Below, in pieces: positions 27,340-36,050 of a stretch of 64,000 bases of DNA (the first letter of the stretch is position 1; every line of letters starts with the position of its first letter). A program made the translations under genes and the position numbers. Source of the DNA: Rhizobium sullae (GTDB lineage: Bacteria; Pseudomonadota; Alphaproteobacteria; Rhizobiales; Rhizobiaceae); NCBI RefSeq assembly GCF_900169785.1, contig NZ_FWER01000015.1, forward strand, positions 1-64,000, in the 5' to 3' direction. The notes under the pieces were generated by a model. The model made no database searches and was not told the DNA's origin. It was given only the letters and a program-made list of their open reading frames with translations.

Positions 27340-28176
27340 CTACGGTGAAATCGGCTTCCGCCTTACGGCCGAAGCCGCCGCAGACCACGAACCGGGATAG
27401 TTCGGCTTGCGTCGCGCAATCCAGGCATCAAGCCCCTCGCGCAGATCGGCGGTTGGTGCCATACGGGCGAATTGTTCGCCCTCGATCAATAGCCCCTCCG
27501 CGATACTCAGGTTGATACCGCGCGTTACCGCCGTCAGAATACTAGCGGCTGCCAACGGGGAATGACGCATGATGCGTCGTGCGAGCTCATGCGCCCCAAG
27601 CCTCAGGTCGTCATGCGGGACCACCTGGTTGACCAGACCAAGTTCGAGGGCGCGCTGCGGCGAGAACGTGTCGCCCGTCAGCAGCAATTCGAGCGCGCGC
27701 TTGCGTCCGGCCAACCTCGGCAGGCGCTGCGTTCCACCAAAGGTCGGCGGCATTCCGAGATTGATCTCGGGCTTGGCGAACAGGGCACGTTCGCTGGCGA
27801 TGGCGAGCGGGACAGCCTCGGTGATCTCGCAGCCTCCGCCAAAGGCAAGGCCGTTGACAGCCGCGATGACGGGTTTGCGGAACGCTTCCAGTCTCGCCGT
27901 CAGTCGCTGCCCGCGGGTGACGAAATCGCGCAGGGCGGCATCGGCGCCGCGCGCCACGCTTTCGGAGAATTCGTGGATATCGCCGCCTGCCGAGAACGCA
28001 CGCTCGCCCGCGCCGGTCAGGATGATTGCACGAACCGAGTCATCAATTTCTATGGCGTCGAGGATCGCGAGCAGACGGTCAATCAGGGCGTAGTTGAGCG
28101 CGTTGAGTTTTTCGGGGCGATTGAGCGTGAGGGTGGCCACTCCATCGCGGCTCTCGATCAGAACAGTGTCGGTCAT
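27340..28176 (-). CDS. Enoyl-CoA hydratase/isomerase family protein
   Basis: This 278-aa crotonase-fold enzyme carries oxyanion-hole motifs FSAGGDIHEF and NGLAFGGGCEI. Both catalytic glutamates of hydratases are in place: one in GGCEI, one in KPEINLGMPPTFGGTQRLP. It probably hydrates an enoyl-CoA in fatty or aromatic acid breakdown. The start MTDTVLIESRDG at 28176 is preferred because AAAGGA precedes it. It is divergent from a TetR gene, its likely repressor. Confidence 0.92.
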   Translation of the reverse strand: MTDTVLIESRDGVATLTLNRPEKLNALNYALIDRLLAILDAIEIDDSVRAIILTGAGERAFSAGGDIHEFSESVARGADAALRDFVTRGQRLTARLEAFRKPVIAAVNGLAFGGGCEITEAVPLAIASERALFAKPEINLGMPPTFGGTQRLPRLAGRKRALELLLTGDTFSPQRALELGLVNQVVPHDDLRLGAHELARRIMRHSPLAAASILTAVTRGINLSIAEGLLIEGEQFARMAPTADLREGLDAWIARRKPNYPGSWSAAASAVRRKPISP

Positions 28177-28232
28177 TCGGTTTCCTTTCCGGCATGTTGA
28201 ACCCTCTGAACATGTCACCAGCCGACGCTTGT

Positions 28233-28254
28233 GTATATTCACTAGTCGGTATAC
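28233..28254. promoter_or_regulatory. Probable TetR operator between divergent genes
   Basis: GTATATTCACTAGTCGGTATAC is palindromic at GTATA/TATAC and at the central ACTAGT. It lies nine bases before the TetR ATG and between the two divergent starts, a typical place for autorepression. Confidence 0.55.
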
Positions 28255-28262
28255 ATGATCGC

Positions 28263-28847
28263 ATGGCCTCCGATACGATCCCGACGCGCGAACGCATTAT
28301 CTCGGCGGCAGCCAAGCTGTTCTACAACGAGGGCATCAGAAGCGTCAGCGTCGATGCGGTGGCCGAGAAGGCGGGCGTCACGAAGCGTACCCTCTACTAT
28401 CATTTCGCGAGCAAGGACGACCTCATAGGGGCCTATCTCGAAGCGCGCGACCAGCCCAATCTCGCTTTGTTCAAACGCTGGTTCGCGGAAACCGAGGGTG
28501 AACCGGCAGACAAGGTGGAAGGCATCTTTCGCAATCTTGCCCGCTCGGCCCGCCACCCGAAATGGAAAGGCTGCGGTTTCCTGCGTACCGCGGCGGAACT
28601 CGCCAACATGCCCGGCCATCCCGCGATGAAAATCGGGACTGCCCACAAGAAGAAAGTCGAGGACTGGCTACGGGTCATTCTTGAGGCGGCAGGAATCGGG
28701 ACAGGGGCGCCGCAACTTGCCCGACAGATCGTCCTCTTGCTGGATGGCTCGTTCGCCCTCGTTCTGTTACATCGCGATCCGGCATACATCGAAGCCGCGG
28801 GGGAAGCGGCCCGGTCGCTGATCCGTACCGCGAGCGCAGACAAGTAG
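28263..28847 (+). CDS. TetR-family regulator
   Basis: This 194-aa repressor has an N-terminal helix-turn-helix at about residues 8-53 (ERIISAAAKLFYNEGI; VAEKAGVTKRTLYYHFASK) and a variable ligand domain. It is divergent from enoyl-CoA hydratase, with a palindrome at 28233 between them, so it likely senses an acyl-CoA-related ligand. ATG 28263 fits the family N-terminus; in-frame starts further upstream would cover the operator. Confidence 0.9.
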   Translation: MASDTIPTRERIISAAAKLFYNEGIRSVSVDAVAEKAGVTKRTLYYHFASKDDLIGAYLEARDQPNLALFKRWFAETEGEPADKVEGIFRNLARSARHPKWKGCGFLRTAAELANMPGHPAMKIGTAHKKKVEDWLRVILEAAGIGTGAPQLARQIVLLLDGSFALVLLHRDPAYIEAAGEAARSLIRTASADK

Positions 28848-29120
28848 TCGGACTTTCTAGACCGCCCTCGGGGCGAAAACCGGCATCACGCAGGATCGAG
28901 TGAACTTCCGCTCTTTGCTCGTTCCGATGGGCGAACAGTAAAGTTCCGCCCTCCCGCGCGGAAGCACGTCGGGCTGTTCATGATTTGAACTTTCTACCGT
29001 ATATCGGTGCCCTTCTAATGTTCAGGGGGCCGGAATACGGATCGGAAGCAATCCGTGACTTAACTTCCGCTAAAAACGCCGGTCCGATTTCCGGAACCCC
29101 AGTTCCCCACCTCTGTCCTT
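28848..29120. other. Gap without recognised gene
   Basis: Between the TetR stop and the vapB operator I see no open frame with homology, no RNA gene and no clear terminator. Base composition is like the neighbours. Confidence 0.5.
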
Positions 29121-29150
29121 ATGAATGTAGATAAGATGATCTACATTCAT
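29121..29150. promoter_or_regulatory. Perfect 12-bp inverted repeat, vapBC operator
   Basis: ATGAATGTAGAT (29121-29132) and ATCTACATTCAT (29139-29150) are exact inverted copies with a six-base spacer. It lies 27 bases before vapB. Such repeats bind the VapB antitoxin or VapBC complex in autorepression; a related half-site CTACAT recurs at 29162. Confidence 0.65.
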
Positions 29151-29176
29151 TTTCAGTTTACCTACATGGAGGGTTC

Positions 29177-29419
29177 ATGCCAATCAACGTCAACAATCCC
29201 GAAGCGGACACGCTTACGCGGAAGTTCGCGCATATGGCCGGCGTCAGTATCACCGACGCGATCGTCATCGCCATGAAAGAGGCGATCGAACGCCGGCGGA
29301 AAGTCGAGACTCCGCTTCAGACCGCCGCCCGGCTCCGCGAAAAGCACGGGGTTACGCTCGGCTCTTCGGCGAGAAAACCGCTTTCGCGCGAGGCTTTTGA
29401 CAAAATGTGGGAAAACTGA
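29177..29419 (+). CDS. vapB: VapB-type antitoxin
   Basis: This 80-aa protein starts MPINVNNPEADTLTRKFAHM and carries an N-terminal DNA-binding segment (about 1-45) and a charged C-terminal tail ending REAFDKMWEN, as in Rv0623-like VapB antitoxins. GGAGGG lies just upstream. The stop overlaps the toxin ATG by one base, the normal arrangement for vapBC pairs. Confidence 0.88.
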   Translation: MPINVNNPEADTLTRKFAHMAGVSITDAIVIAMKEAIERRRKVETPLQTAARLREKHGVTLGSSARKPLSREAFDKMWEN

Positions 29420-29822
29420 TGTTCGTCGATGCCTGCGCCATCATCGCGCTCCTCTCCGACGAGCCGGAGGCGGAGCGTGTTCTGATGCTATTGTGGCCGC
29501 GAAGGACGCTTTCACGTCCCCGGTCGCAGTGATGGAGGCGGTGCTCGGCCTCGCCCGCCCCGACAAGTTCGGTCTCGTCGTGGCAGAGGTAGAGCCCATC
29601 GTAATCGAGTTCCTCGACGAACGCGGGATCGAAGTCCGCGATCTTCCGCCCGCGAGCGAAACGACCCGTCTCGCTCTTTCCACTGGGCATCGCTATCGTT
29701 CGGGCCGCTGCGGCCTCAACCTTGGCGATTGCCTCCACTATGCCTGCGCAAAATACTTCGATGTACCCATTTTGGCTACGGCCGATGAGTTCAGACAGAC
29801 AGATGTGCGCACCGTGCCCTGA
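29419..29822 (+). pseudogene. vapC: VapC PIN-domain toxin, frameshifted
   Basis: The toxin starts MFVDACAIIALLSDEPEAER in the frame of its ATG, then homology continues in the next frame from SDAIVAAKDAFTSPVAVMEA to ILATADEFRQTD. All PIN acidic residues are encoded (D in VDACA, E in VMEAVLG, D in LNLGDCLHYA, D in ATADEF), but a one-base shift near 29483 separates the first from the rest. Unless the shift is a sequencing error or is bypassed, no active RNase is made. Confidence 0.8.
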
Positions 29823-29887
29823 CACGCCCGTCTATAATCGGGGGCATCCAAACATGACATCCTATGGATATCACGAAGCTCAGCTGC

Positions 29888-30640
29888 CTATATGGCGTTA
29901 TCGACGATGACGAGCGCTCGTCCCTGTGAGCAGGTTTCGATGCGGGCCGCTACTTTGTAGATGTCGCGGAGCATTTCGGCCGTGATGACAGCCGATGTCT
30001 CGCCGCTGATCGCCATCGAACCGTCAGCAATCACGATCGTATTCTGACAGTAACGAAGAGCGTGGTTGAGGTCGTGGAGAGCGACCAGCACGATCATGCC
30101 CTTGCGTGCGGCCAGATCGGAGATGAAGGTAAGGACATCCACCTGGCGATGCAGATCGAGCGCCGAGGTCGGCTCATCCATGAGAAGAACCTCGGGCTGG
30201 CGCACGAGCGCCTGCGCCAGCGAGACCAACTGCCGCTGCCCGCCGGAGAGCTCTCCAAGCTCCCGGAACGCGAGATCCTCAATCCGCAGTGCTTTCAGGA
30301 CGGCGTCGATTTCCGCGAGCTCATCGTCGTGAACGCGCCAGCCGCTGCCCTGCTTGGCCGACAATAGGATCGATTCATAGACCGTCAGCACCGCGTTGGC
30401 TCCGGTATCCTGCGGCATGTAGCACACCGTTCTCGGTCCGCGCTCCGTACCGGAGAGCTCGACAAGCCCCGGCCCGGGGATCAACGAGGCGATGCGTTTG
30501 AACAATGTCGATTTGCCCGCGGCATTGGGGCCGATCACCGCCGTCACGCTGCCGCTCTGGAGCAGGTCCGTACTAACGCTGGAGAGCACCGTCCTGCGGC
30601 CGTATGCGGCGCCGACGTCCTGAAGCGCAAGCGCTACCAT
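29888..30640 (-). CDS. FecE/BtuD-type ABC transporter ATPase
   Basis: This 250-aa ATPase powers the adjacent iron-complex-type importer. Walker A is GPNAAGKSTLFKR, the signature LSGGQRQLVSLAQAL and Walker B VLLMDEPTSALD. The start at 30640 overlaps the permease end by seven bases. It is the last gene of the binding protein-permease-ATPase operon. Confidence 0.92.
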   Translation of the reverse strand: MVALALQDVGAAYGRRTVLSSVSTDLLQSGSVTAVIGPNAAGKSTLFKRIASLIPGPGLVELSGTERGPRTVCYMPQDTGANAVLTVYESILLSAKQGSGWRVHDDELAEIDAVLKALRIEDLAFRELGELSGGQRQLVSLAQALVRQPEVLLMDEPTSALDLHRQVDVLTFISDLAARKGMIVLVALHDLNHALRYCQNTIVIADGSMAISGETSAVITAEMLRDIYKVAARIETCSQGRALVIVDNAI

Positions 30641-31701
30641 GCGCGCCTCCGATTGCTGAATATGAGGACGAAGAAGAAGGGAACGCCGACCAGCGCGGTG
30701 ATCACGCCGATCGGAAGGATCGCACCGGGAATGAGCATCTTGCTGACGACCGACGTCACCGACAGGAGAAGTGCGCCGCAGATGACGGCTCCAGGAAGGA
30801 AAAAGCGCTGGTCTTCCCCAACCAGCATGCGGGCGATGTGCGGCCCGACAAGCCCGACGAATCCGATGGTGCCGACGAAGGAGACCGGAATTGCCGCAAG
30901 CAGGCTGACGATCATCATTGTCTGCAGCCGCAGCCGGCGGACGTTGACGCCCATACTGGCTGCCTTGTCGTCGCCGAGGCGAAGGGCAGTCAGCGCCCAG
31001 GCATCCTTCATGAAGAGAGGTACAGTGACGAGAAGTACAGCCCCGGTGAAATAGACCTTGGCCCAGGTGGCCTTCGTCAGGCTGCCCATGGTCCAGAAGA
31101 CGACCGCCGCAAGCGCCTGTTCGGAGGCCAGATATTCGAGGAGGGAGAGGGCCGCGTTGAACGTGAAGACCAGGGCAATGCCGAGCAGTATGATGGTTTC
31201 GACGCTGACGCCGCGCATCGTTGACGCGAAGTGGATGAAGAGGGCCGCGACCATCGCCATCACGAAGGCATTCAGCGGCACCATGTATTCGATGGCGCCG
31301 GGAAACAGGGCCACACCGCCAACGAGCGCGAGAGCTGCGCCGAAACTGGCGGCCGCCGAAATGCCCAGCGTAAAGGGGCTTGCCAGCGGATTGGAGAGGA
31401 TCGTCTGCATCTGCGCACCGGCGACCGAGAGCGAGGCGCCAACGGTGACCGCCATCAGCGCGATGGGCATGCGGATGTCCCAGATAACGACCCGCAGTTG
31501 GTTTGCCACGTCGCCGGGGCTGAAGATTGCCGAGATCACCTCCGAAAGACCATAACGCGCCGGGCCAAGCGCCATGTCGGCCGCAACACTGAGGCACAGC
31601 GCGGCAACCAGTCCGCTGAGGATCAGGATTCTGCGTGCCGCAAGCGCGCGATATCGCTCGCGCCCCGCCGGTTCGATAAGTGTTTCTGTTGCCTCGGCCA
31701 T
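30634..31701 (-). CDS. FecCD-type ABC transporter permease
   Basis: This 355-aa inner-membrane permease of the FecCD/BtuC family has about nine hydrophobic segments. Family landmarks are VIWDIRMPIALMAVTVGASL with SVAGAQMQTILSNPLASPF, and GFVGLVGPHIARMLVG near residue 265. The start MAEATETLIEPAGRER at 31701 overlaps the upstream stop by one base (TGATG); the frame runs further upstream without homology. Confidence 0.92.
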   Translation of the reverse strand: MAEATETLIEPAGRERYRALAARRILILSGLVAALCLSVAADMALGPARYGLSEVISAIFSPGDVANQLRVVIWDIRMPIALMAVTVGASLSVAGAQMQTILSNPLASPFTLGISAAASFGAALALVGGVALFPGAIEYMVPLNAFVMAMVAALFIHFASTMRGVSVETIILLGIALVFTFNAALSLLEYLASEQALAAVVFWTMGSLTKATWAKVYFTGAVLLVTVPLFMKDAWALTALRLGDDKAASMGVNVRRLRLQTMMIVSLLAAIPVSFVGTIGFVGLVGPHIARMLVGEDQRFFLPGAVICGALLLSVTSVVSKMLIPGAILPIGVITALVGVPFFFVLIFSNRRRAW

Positions 31702-32837
31702 CAGTTCGATCCTCGTTCCAGCGACACGAAATACCCAGGCTTGAAGGTGACTGGAAGGAACTTTTCGTGGAATTCCTTGAACGTCCGGTCGGGATCGAGA
31801 TCGGCAAACAGCTCGGGATGAAACCACTTCGCGAACTGCTGGATCGGATAGAATTCGTATGGTGCGCCGTAGAATTGGTGCCACACGGCGTGAACCTGTC
31901 CGTTCTTGACAGCCTTCAGCGCCGGAAAGGGCGTGCGCGTCATCAGCTTTGCGAGCCTATCGCGTGCGAGCGACATATCCGCATTACGGCCCACCGGGAC
32001 GAACTGGTTGATGTCGGATTCGGCTTTCCAGTTCGAGCCGGTGACAATCACATGTTCGGGATCGGACACGACGAGCTGTTCCGGGTTGAGATCGCCGAAG
32101 GTCGTGGCAAGGACATCGGATGCGATATTGTGGCCGCCGGCCTCTTCCGCCATGGCACCGAAATTGACCGGTCCGAAGGTGCGGCAGCAGTTGTTCTCCC
32201 CGGAAATGCCCGGCGCCCGCTCGACAAACACGTTCGGGCGCTTCAGGTCCTTGATCTTTGCGAGCCTGTCGGCCACGCGGGCGATTTCAGCGCGCCGATA
32301 GGCAATGAATTCCTCGGCGCGATCTTCGGCGTCGAACAGTCGGCCGAGCAGTTCGATCGACGCCTCGGTGTTGCGAACCGGATCGAGGCGGAAATCGAGA
32401 TACACGATTTTTATACCGGCGGCGGCGGCCTGTTCCTCGAAACCGCTTTCCTTGGCGGATTTTTCAGCTTCGAGGTTGAGGGTGATGACATCGGGTGAAA
32501 GGGCAATTGCAGCTTCGAGGCTGAATTCGCCCTGCGGCAGGTAACCGAAACGCGGCAGGTCGGTAATCTGCGGAAAGGCCTCGGCATAGGCTGCGTAGCT
32601 GTCTGGATCCTTCTTGATCAGATCATCACGCCAGCCGACGATCTGATCAAAGGTCTTGTCACCCTTGAGGGGGGCGATGACATGGATCTGGCGTGCCTCG
32701 CCAACGATGACGCGTTTTGCCGGCAGGTCGATCTCGAGCGTGCGGCCGGCAACATCGATGATCTCGGCTGCCATGGCGGGTGCCGAAAACAGGACAAGAA
32801 GGACGGCGGCGATGTGTCGGATTGCAGAAAACCGCAT
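31701..32837 (-). CDS. Periplasmic iron/siderophore-type binding protein (PeriBP_2)
   Basis: This 378-aa secreted binding protein has a signal peptide ending near APAMA (residues 1-23). The core is of the PF01497 class used for siderophores, heme, cobalamin and related metal complexes (QIVGWRDDL; ALSPDVITLNL; SDPEHVIVTGSNW). An unusual Cys-Cys pair occurs in GENNCCRTFG and is shared by its neighbour at 32931. It precedes the permease and ATPase, so it is the working receptor of the system. The ligand is unknown. Confidence 0.9.
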   Translation of the reverse strand: MRFSAIRHIAAVLLVLFSAPAMAAEIIDVAGRTLEIDLPAKRVIVGEARQIHVIAPLKGDKTFDQIVGWRDDLIKKDPDSYAAYAEAFPQITDLPRFGYLPQGEFSLEAAIALSPDVITLNLEAEKSAKESGFEEQAAAAGIKIVYLDFRLDPVRNTEASIELLGRLFDAEDRAEEFIAYRRAEIARVADRLAKIKDLKRPNVFVERAPGISGENNCCRTFGPVNFGAMAEEAGGHNIASDVLATTFGDLNPEQLVVSDPEHVIVTGSNWKAESDINQFVPVGRNADMSLARDRLAKLMTRTPFPALKAVKNGQVHAVWHQFYGAPYEFYPIQQFAKWFHPELFADLDPDRTFKEFHEKFLPVTFKPGYFVSLERGSN

Positions 32838-32930
32838 GGGGCGCTCCTATCGACGCGGAATTCGCATCGGCGACAGAAATGGGCGGGGGCCGGCGGTTCG
32901 CTTCAGCGCCGCCGGCCCGGTTACTCATGC

Positions 32931-34061
32931 TCACTCGTCCTTCAGCGAGACGAAATATCCCGGCTTGTAGTCAAGCGGCAGGAAGCGGGCGTGCAGTTCC
33001 TTGAAGGTTGCTTCGGGATCAAGATCGGCAAAGAGGTCCGGATGAAGCCACTTTGCGATCTCCTGGATAGCGACGAACTGGTAGGGATTGTTGTAGAACT
33101 GATGCCAGATCGCATGAACGTTATTGTCTACGACGGCCTTGACGCCGGTGAAAGCGGGCCGCTTGGTCAGTGCTTCGAGCTTGCGATGAGCTTCCTTCAG
33201 ATCCGCGCCATAGCCAACGCCAACCCAGTTGCCGCCAGGCACATACTTGTCCCAGTTGCCGCCGGTGACGATGATCTGATCCGGATTGGACGCGATGATC
33301 TGCTCCGGATTGACCGTTCCGAACGTGCCGGGGATGATGTCTTTGGCCATGTTGGTGCCGCCGGCAATTTCGACCATCTTGCCAAAGTTTTCGTTGCCGA
33401 AGGACATGCAGCAATCCTCGGAATAGCCGCCGGCGCGCTCGACGAAGACGACAGGCTTCGGCGGCTTGGCCTTTTGAAGCACATCGGTAACTTGGCTGAT
33501 GCTGTCGGCGCGAAATTTGATGAAGTCTTCGGCGAGCGCTTCCTTGCCCATCAGCTTGCCCATGATGCGCATGCTGGGTTCGGTGTTCTCCATCGGCTTT
33601 TCGCGGAAGTCGACATAGACGAGCGGAATGCCGACTTTGCCGAGCTTTTCGATGTATCCGGCTTCTTCGGTCGCGGTTTTCGCGTCGATATTCATTAGGA
33701 TCACGTCGGGCTTCAGCGCAACGGCCTGTTCGATATCGAAGCTGCCGTCCTTCATGCCGCCGAAAGTCGGCAACTTGGCGATTTCGGGATATTTCGCGCG
33801 ATAGGCGTCGTAGGATTAAGGGTCGGCCTTTGGCAGGTCATCGCGCCAGCCCACGACATGTTGAAAGGGTGCCTCCCTATCGAGTGCCGCGAGAAAATAA
33901 ATCTGCCGGCCCTCACCGAGGATCATGTGCTTGACCGGCGCATTCACCTCGACATCGCGCCCGGTGACGTCCTTGACGGTGATCATGTCGGCAAATGCCG
34001 GCCAGACCGCGGTGACGACAAGGCCCATTGCAAGAACGGCCGCTTTGCCTGTAATGCGCAT
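32931..34061 (-). pseudogene. Second PeriBP_2 binding protein with in-frame stop
   Basis: This is a paralogue of the protein at 31701, about 376 codons, starting MRITGKAAVLAMGLVVTAVW with a signal peptide. A TAA at 33818-33816 interrupts the frame between LPKADP and SYDAYRAKYPEI; the neighbour has KKDPDSYAAYAEAFPQI here. The reading frame is the same on both sides and the rest is intact, including the shared Cys-Cys motif (SEDCCMSFG). A single AAA/AAG-type codon change could explain it. It is first in the operon. Confidence 0.85.
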
Positions 34062-34171
34062 TAATATTCACTCCGTGGAAAACTGAAATGCCGTCTATTA
34101 TTTTATGAATGTAATCGTCAAGTTATATCTATTAGAACGATTTCAAATTGAGACTGACAGGGATGATGGCA
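34062..34171. promoter_or_regulatory. AT-rich divergent promoter region
   Basis: This AT-rich gap separates the minus-strand importer operon from the plus-strand methyltransferase. It includes TATTATTTTATGAATG and TTATATCTATTAG, likely -10 regions. I do not recognise a definite Fur or Irr box. Confidence 0.35.
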
Positions 34172-34978
34172 ATGGACGGACAAATGGCGGTCGGTGAGAA
34201 TTACGGGCTTCGTGACGAGATCAAAGCCTACTGGTCGGCCCGGGCCGAGACTTTCGACCGGTCGCCGGGTCATGAAGTTTTCAGCGAATCGGAACGGGAA
34301 GCCTGGCATCGGCTCATCGTGAAGCATCTTGGGCCGGGAGAGGGACGCCGTGCGCTCGATCTTGCGAGCGGCACCGGCGTCATCTCCCATCTCATGGACG
34401 ATCTCGGCTTCAAGGTGACCGGCCTCGACTGGGCCGAGCCGATGCTGGAGCGTGCCCGTGCCAAAGCCAATAGCCGTGGCCGCACGATCAGTTTCCATAT
34501 GGCGGATGTCGAAAACACCATGGAGCCGGATAGAGCTTATGACGTCATCGTGACCCGCCATCTGGTGTGGACGCTGGTCGATCCGGAAAAGGCCTTTGCA
34601 GAATGGATACGTGTGCTGAAGCCTGGCGGGACGCTGCTGATCGTCGACGGCGATTTCGTCAGCGCCAGTTTTGCCGGGCGGCTGGTGAGGCGTGTGATGA
34701 AATTGCTCGAACGTGCCGGACTTCTGAAGGCCGATCCGATGCATGCGCCCGGCATGGCCGAGATCCATACGAGCATCCTGTCACGGGTCTACTTCTCAAA
34801 GGGCGCGCGGGCCGACCGCATCGCCGCGCTTCTGAAGAACGCCGGCTTCGAAGATGTCCGGATCGACGAAGACCTGCGGGACGTGCACAGAGCCCAGGCC
34901 CGCCACTGGAACTACCTCAAGGCGCTTTCGAGAGGCCTGCAGCACCGCTACGCGATAAGCGCATGCAAACCTCGATAA
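34172..34978 (+). CDS. Class I SAM-dependent methyltransferase
   Basis: This is a 268-aa methyltransferase with motif I LDLASGTGVISHLM (about residues 63-76), the acidic motif II in VTGLDWAEPM and post-motif RVLKPGGTLLIVDGD. It is divergent from the metal-complex importer, and such pairs occur with metallophore handling, so it may modify or release the imported ligand. The start is uncertain among 34163, 34166 and 34172; AGGG fits 34172 best. Confidence 0.85.
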   Translation: MDGQMAVGENYGLRDEIKAYWSARAETFDRSPGHEVFSESEREAWHRLIVKHLGPGEGRRALDLASGTGVISHLMDDLGFKVTGLDWAEPMLERARAKANSRGRTISFHMADVENTMEPDRAYDVIVTRHLVWTLVDPEKAFAEWIRVLKPGGTLLIVDGDFVSASFAGRLVRRVMKLLERAGLLKADPMHAPGMAEIHTSILSRVYFSKGARADRIAALLKNAGFEDVRIDEDLRDVHRAQARHWNYLKALSRGLQHRYAISACKPR

Positions 34979-35114
34979 TTCTTTGAGTTCGACGTGGGGA
35001 TGGCTGGGCGTTGGTCCTTTATGTTCGAACAGGTTGACGGCAACACAAGCGGTGTGGCAAGCGTCGTCCCAGCGTTTTATGGTTATGCTGTGGCTCTGAC
35101 ACTTCGGTCCGTCG

Positions 35115-36050
35115 ATGCATCCCAGATTCCTCAAGACATTCCTCGCGGTCGCCCGGCAACGAAATTTCACCCGGGCCGCCGAAGAAGTTCATCTCGCCCA
35201 ATCGAGCGTGAGTGATCAGATCCAATCCCTGGAAGCTGAACTTGGCACGGCACTCTTTACCCGATCGAGGTCAGGTCTGGAACTGACGCAAGCAGGCCAG
35301 GTGTTAAGTTCCTATGCCGAAGACATACTGATGCTGTCAGACGAAGCCCGCGCCGCCGTAGCGGCGGTCTGTGTGCAAAACCCTGGGTCGGTAACGATCG
35401 GTGCGCTTGAGACGATCGCTTCGGTCAAGCTGCCAGGATGGCTGTCCGGATTTCAGCACCGTCATCCTGACATCAATATCAAGCTGAAGGTCGCCGGCAG
35501 CGGTGATCTGCGGCGAAAGCTCGAAGCGGGCGAAATCGATGCCGCCTTCTGCTTTGATCAAAGCGGCCCTGACGAACGTTTCGCCAAACGGGCAATTGCC
35601 GCAGAGCCATTGGTCCTCATTGCGCCTCCTGGATGTGAATTCGCAACGACGAAACCGGACTTGGCCACGCTCGCCTCGGCGAGCTTCGTGGCGACTGAAG
35701 CCGGATGCGTCTACCGGTATCTGTTCGAGAAGGCATTTGAAGAGGCAGGCGCAGCGGCACCGAGGATTGGAGCCGAAGTTGGCAGCATAGGCGCAATTGC
35801 ACAGCTGGTGGCGGCGGGCGCGGGCCTAAGCCTGGTTCCGCGCCTTGCGGTCGTCGAGGCCCTTTGCCGCGGCGAAGTAAGTGAGGTGTCCTGGCCGGGC
35901 ATGCAAGCAGTTTTGCTTGTCATGATCTGGCGGCGCAGACGTGTTCAGCCACCGGCCCTGAGATTGTTGCTGGCAGCCGCGAGCGATCGATTTGCGCCAG
36001 CTAAATCAGTCGATGCCCACCCTCGACATGCAATACCGTCCCTGTCGTGA
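35115..36050 (+). CDS. LysR-family regulator
   Basis: This 311-aa regulator has an N-terminal winged helix at about residues 1-60 (FLKTFLAVARQRNFTRAAEE; AQSSVSDQIQSLEAELG) and a periplasmic-binding-like effector domain (about 90-290). Its 3' end overlaps the convergent SDR gene by 50 bases, so the two ends share coding sequence. The target is unknown. Confidence 0.92.
   Translation: MHPRFLKTFLAVARQRNFTRAAEEVHLAQSSVSDQIQSLEAELGTALFTRSRSGLELTQAGQVLSSYAEDILMLSDEARAAVAAVCVQNPGSVTIGALETIASVKLPGWLSGFQHRHPDINIKLKVAGSGDLRRKLEAGEIDAAFCFDQSGPDERFAKRAIAAEPLVLIAPPGCEFATTKPDLATLASASFVATEAGCVYRYLFEKAFEEAGAAAPRIGAEVGSIGAIAQLVAAGAGLSLVPRLAVVEALCRGEVSEVSWPGMQAVLLVMIWRRRRVQPPALRLLLAAASDRFAPAKSVDAHPRHAIPSLS

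Noticed and set aside
29888..31807. A single 639-codon fused permease-ATPase
   Set aside because: The extended frame upstream of the ATPase start is an out-of-frame shadow of the permease gene; two separate overlapping genes fit the family lengths.
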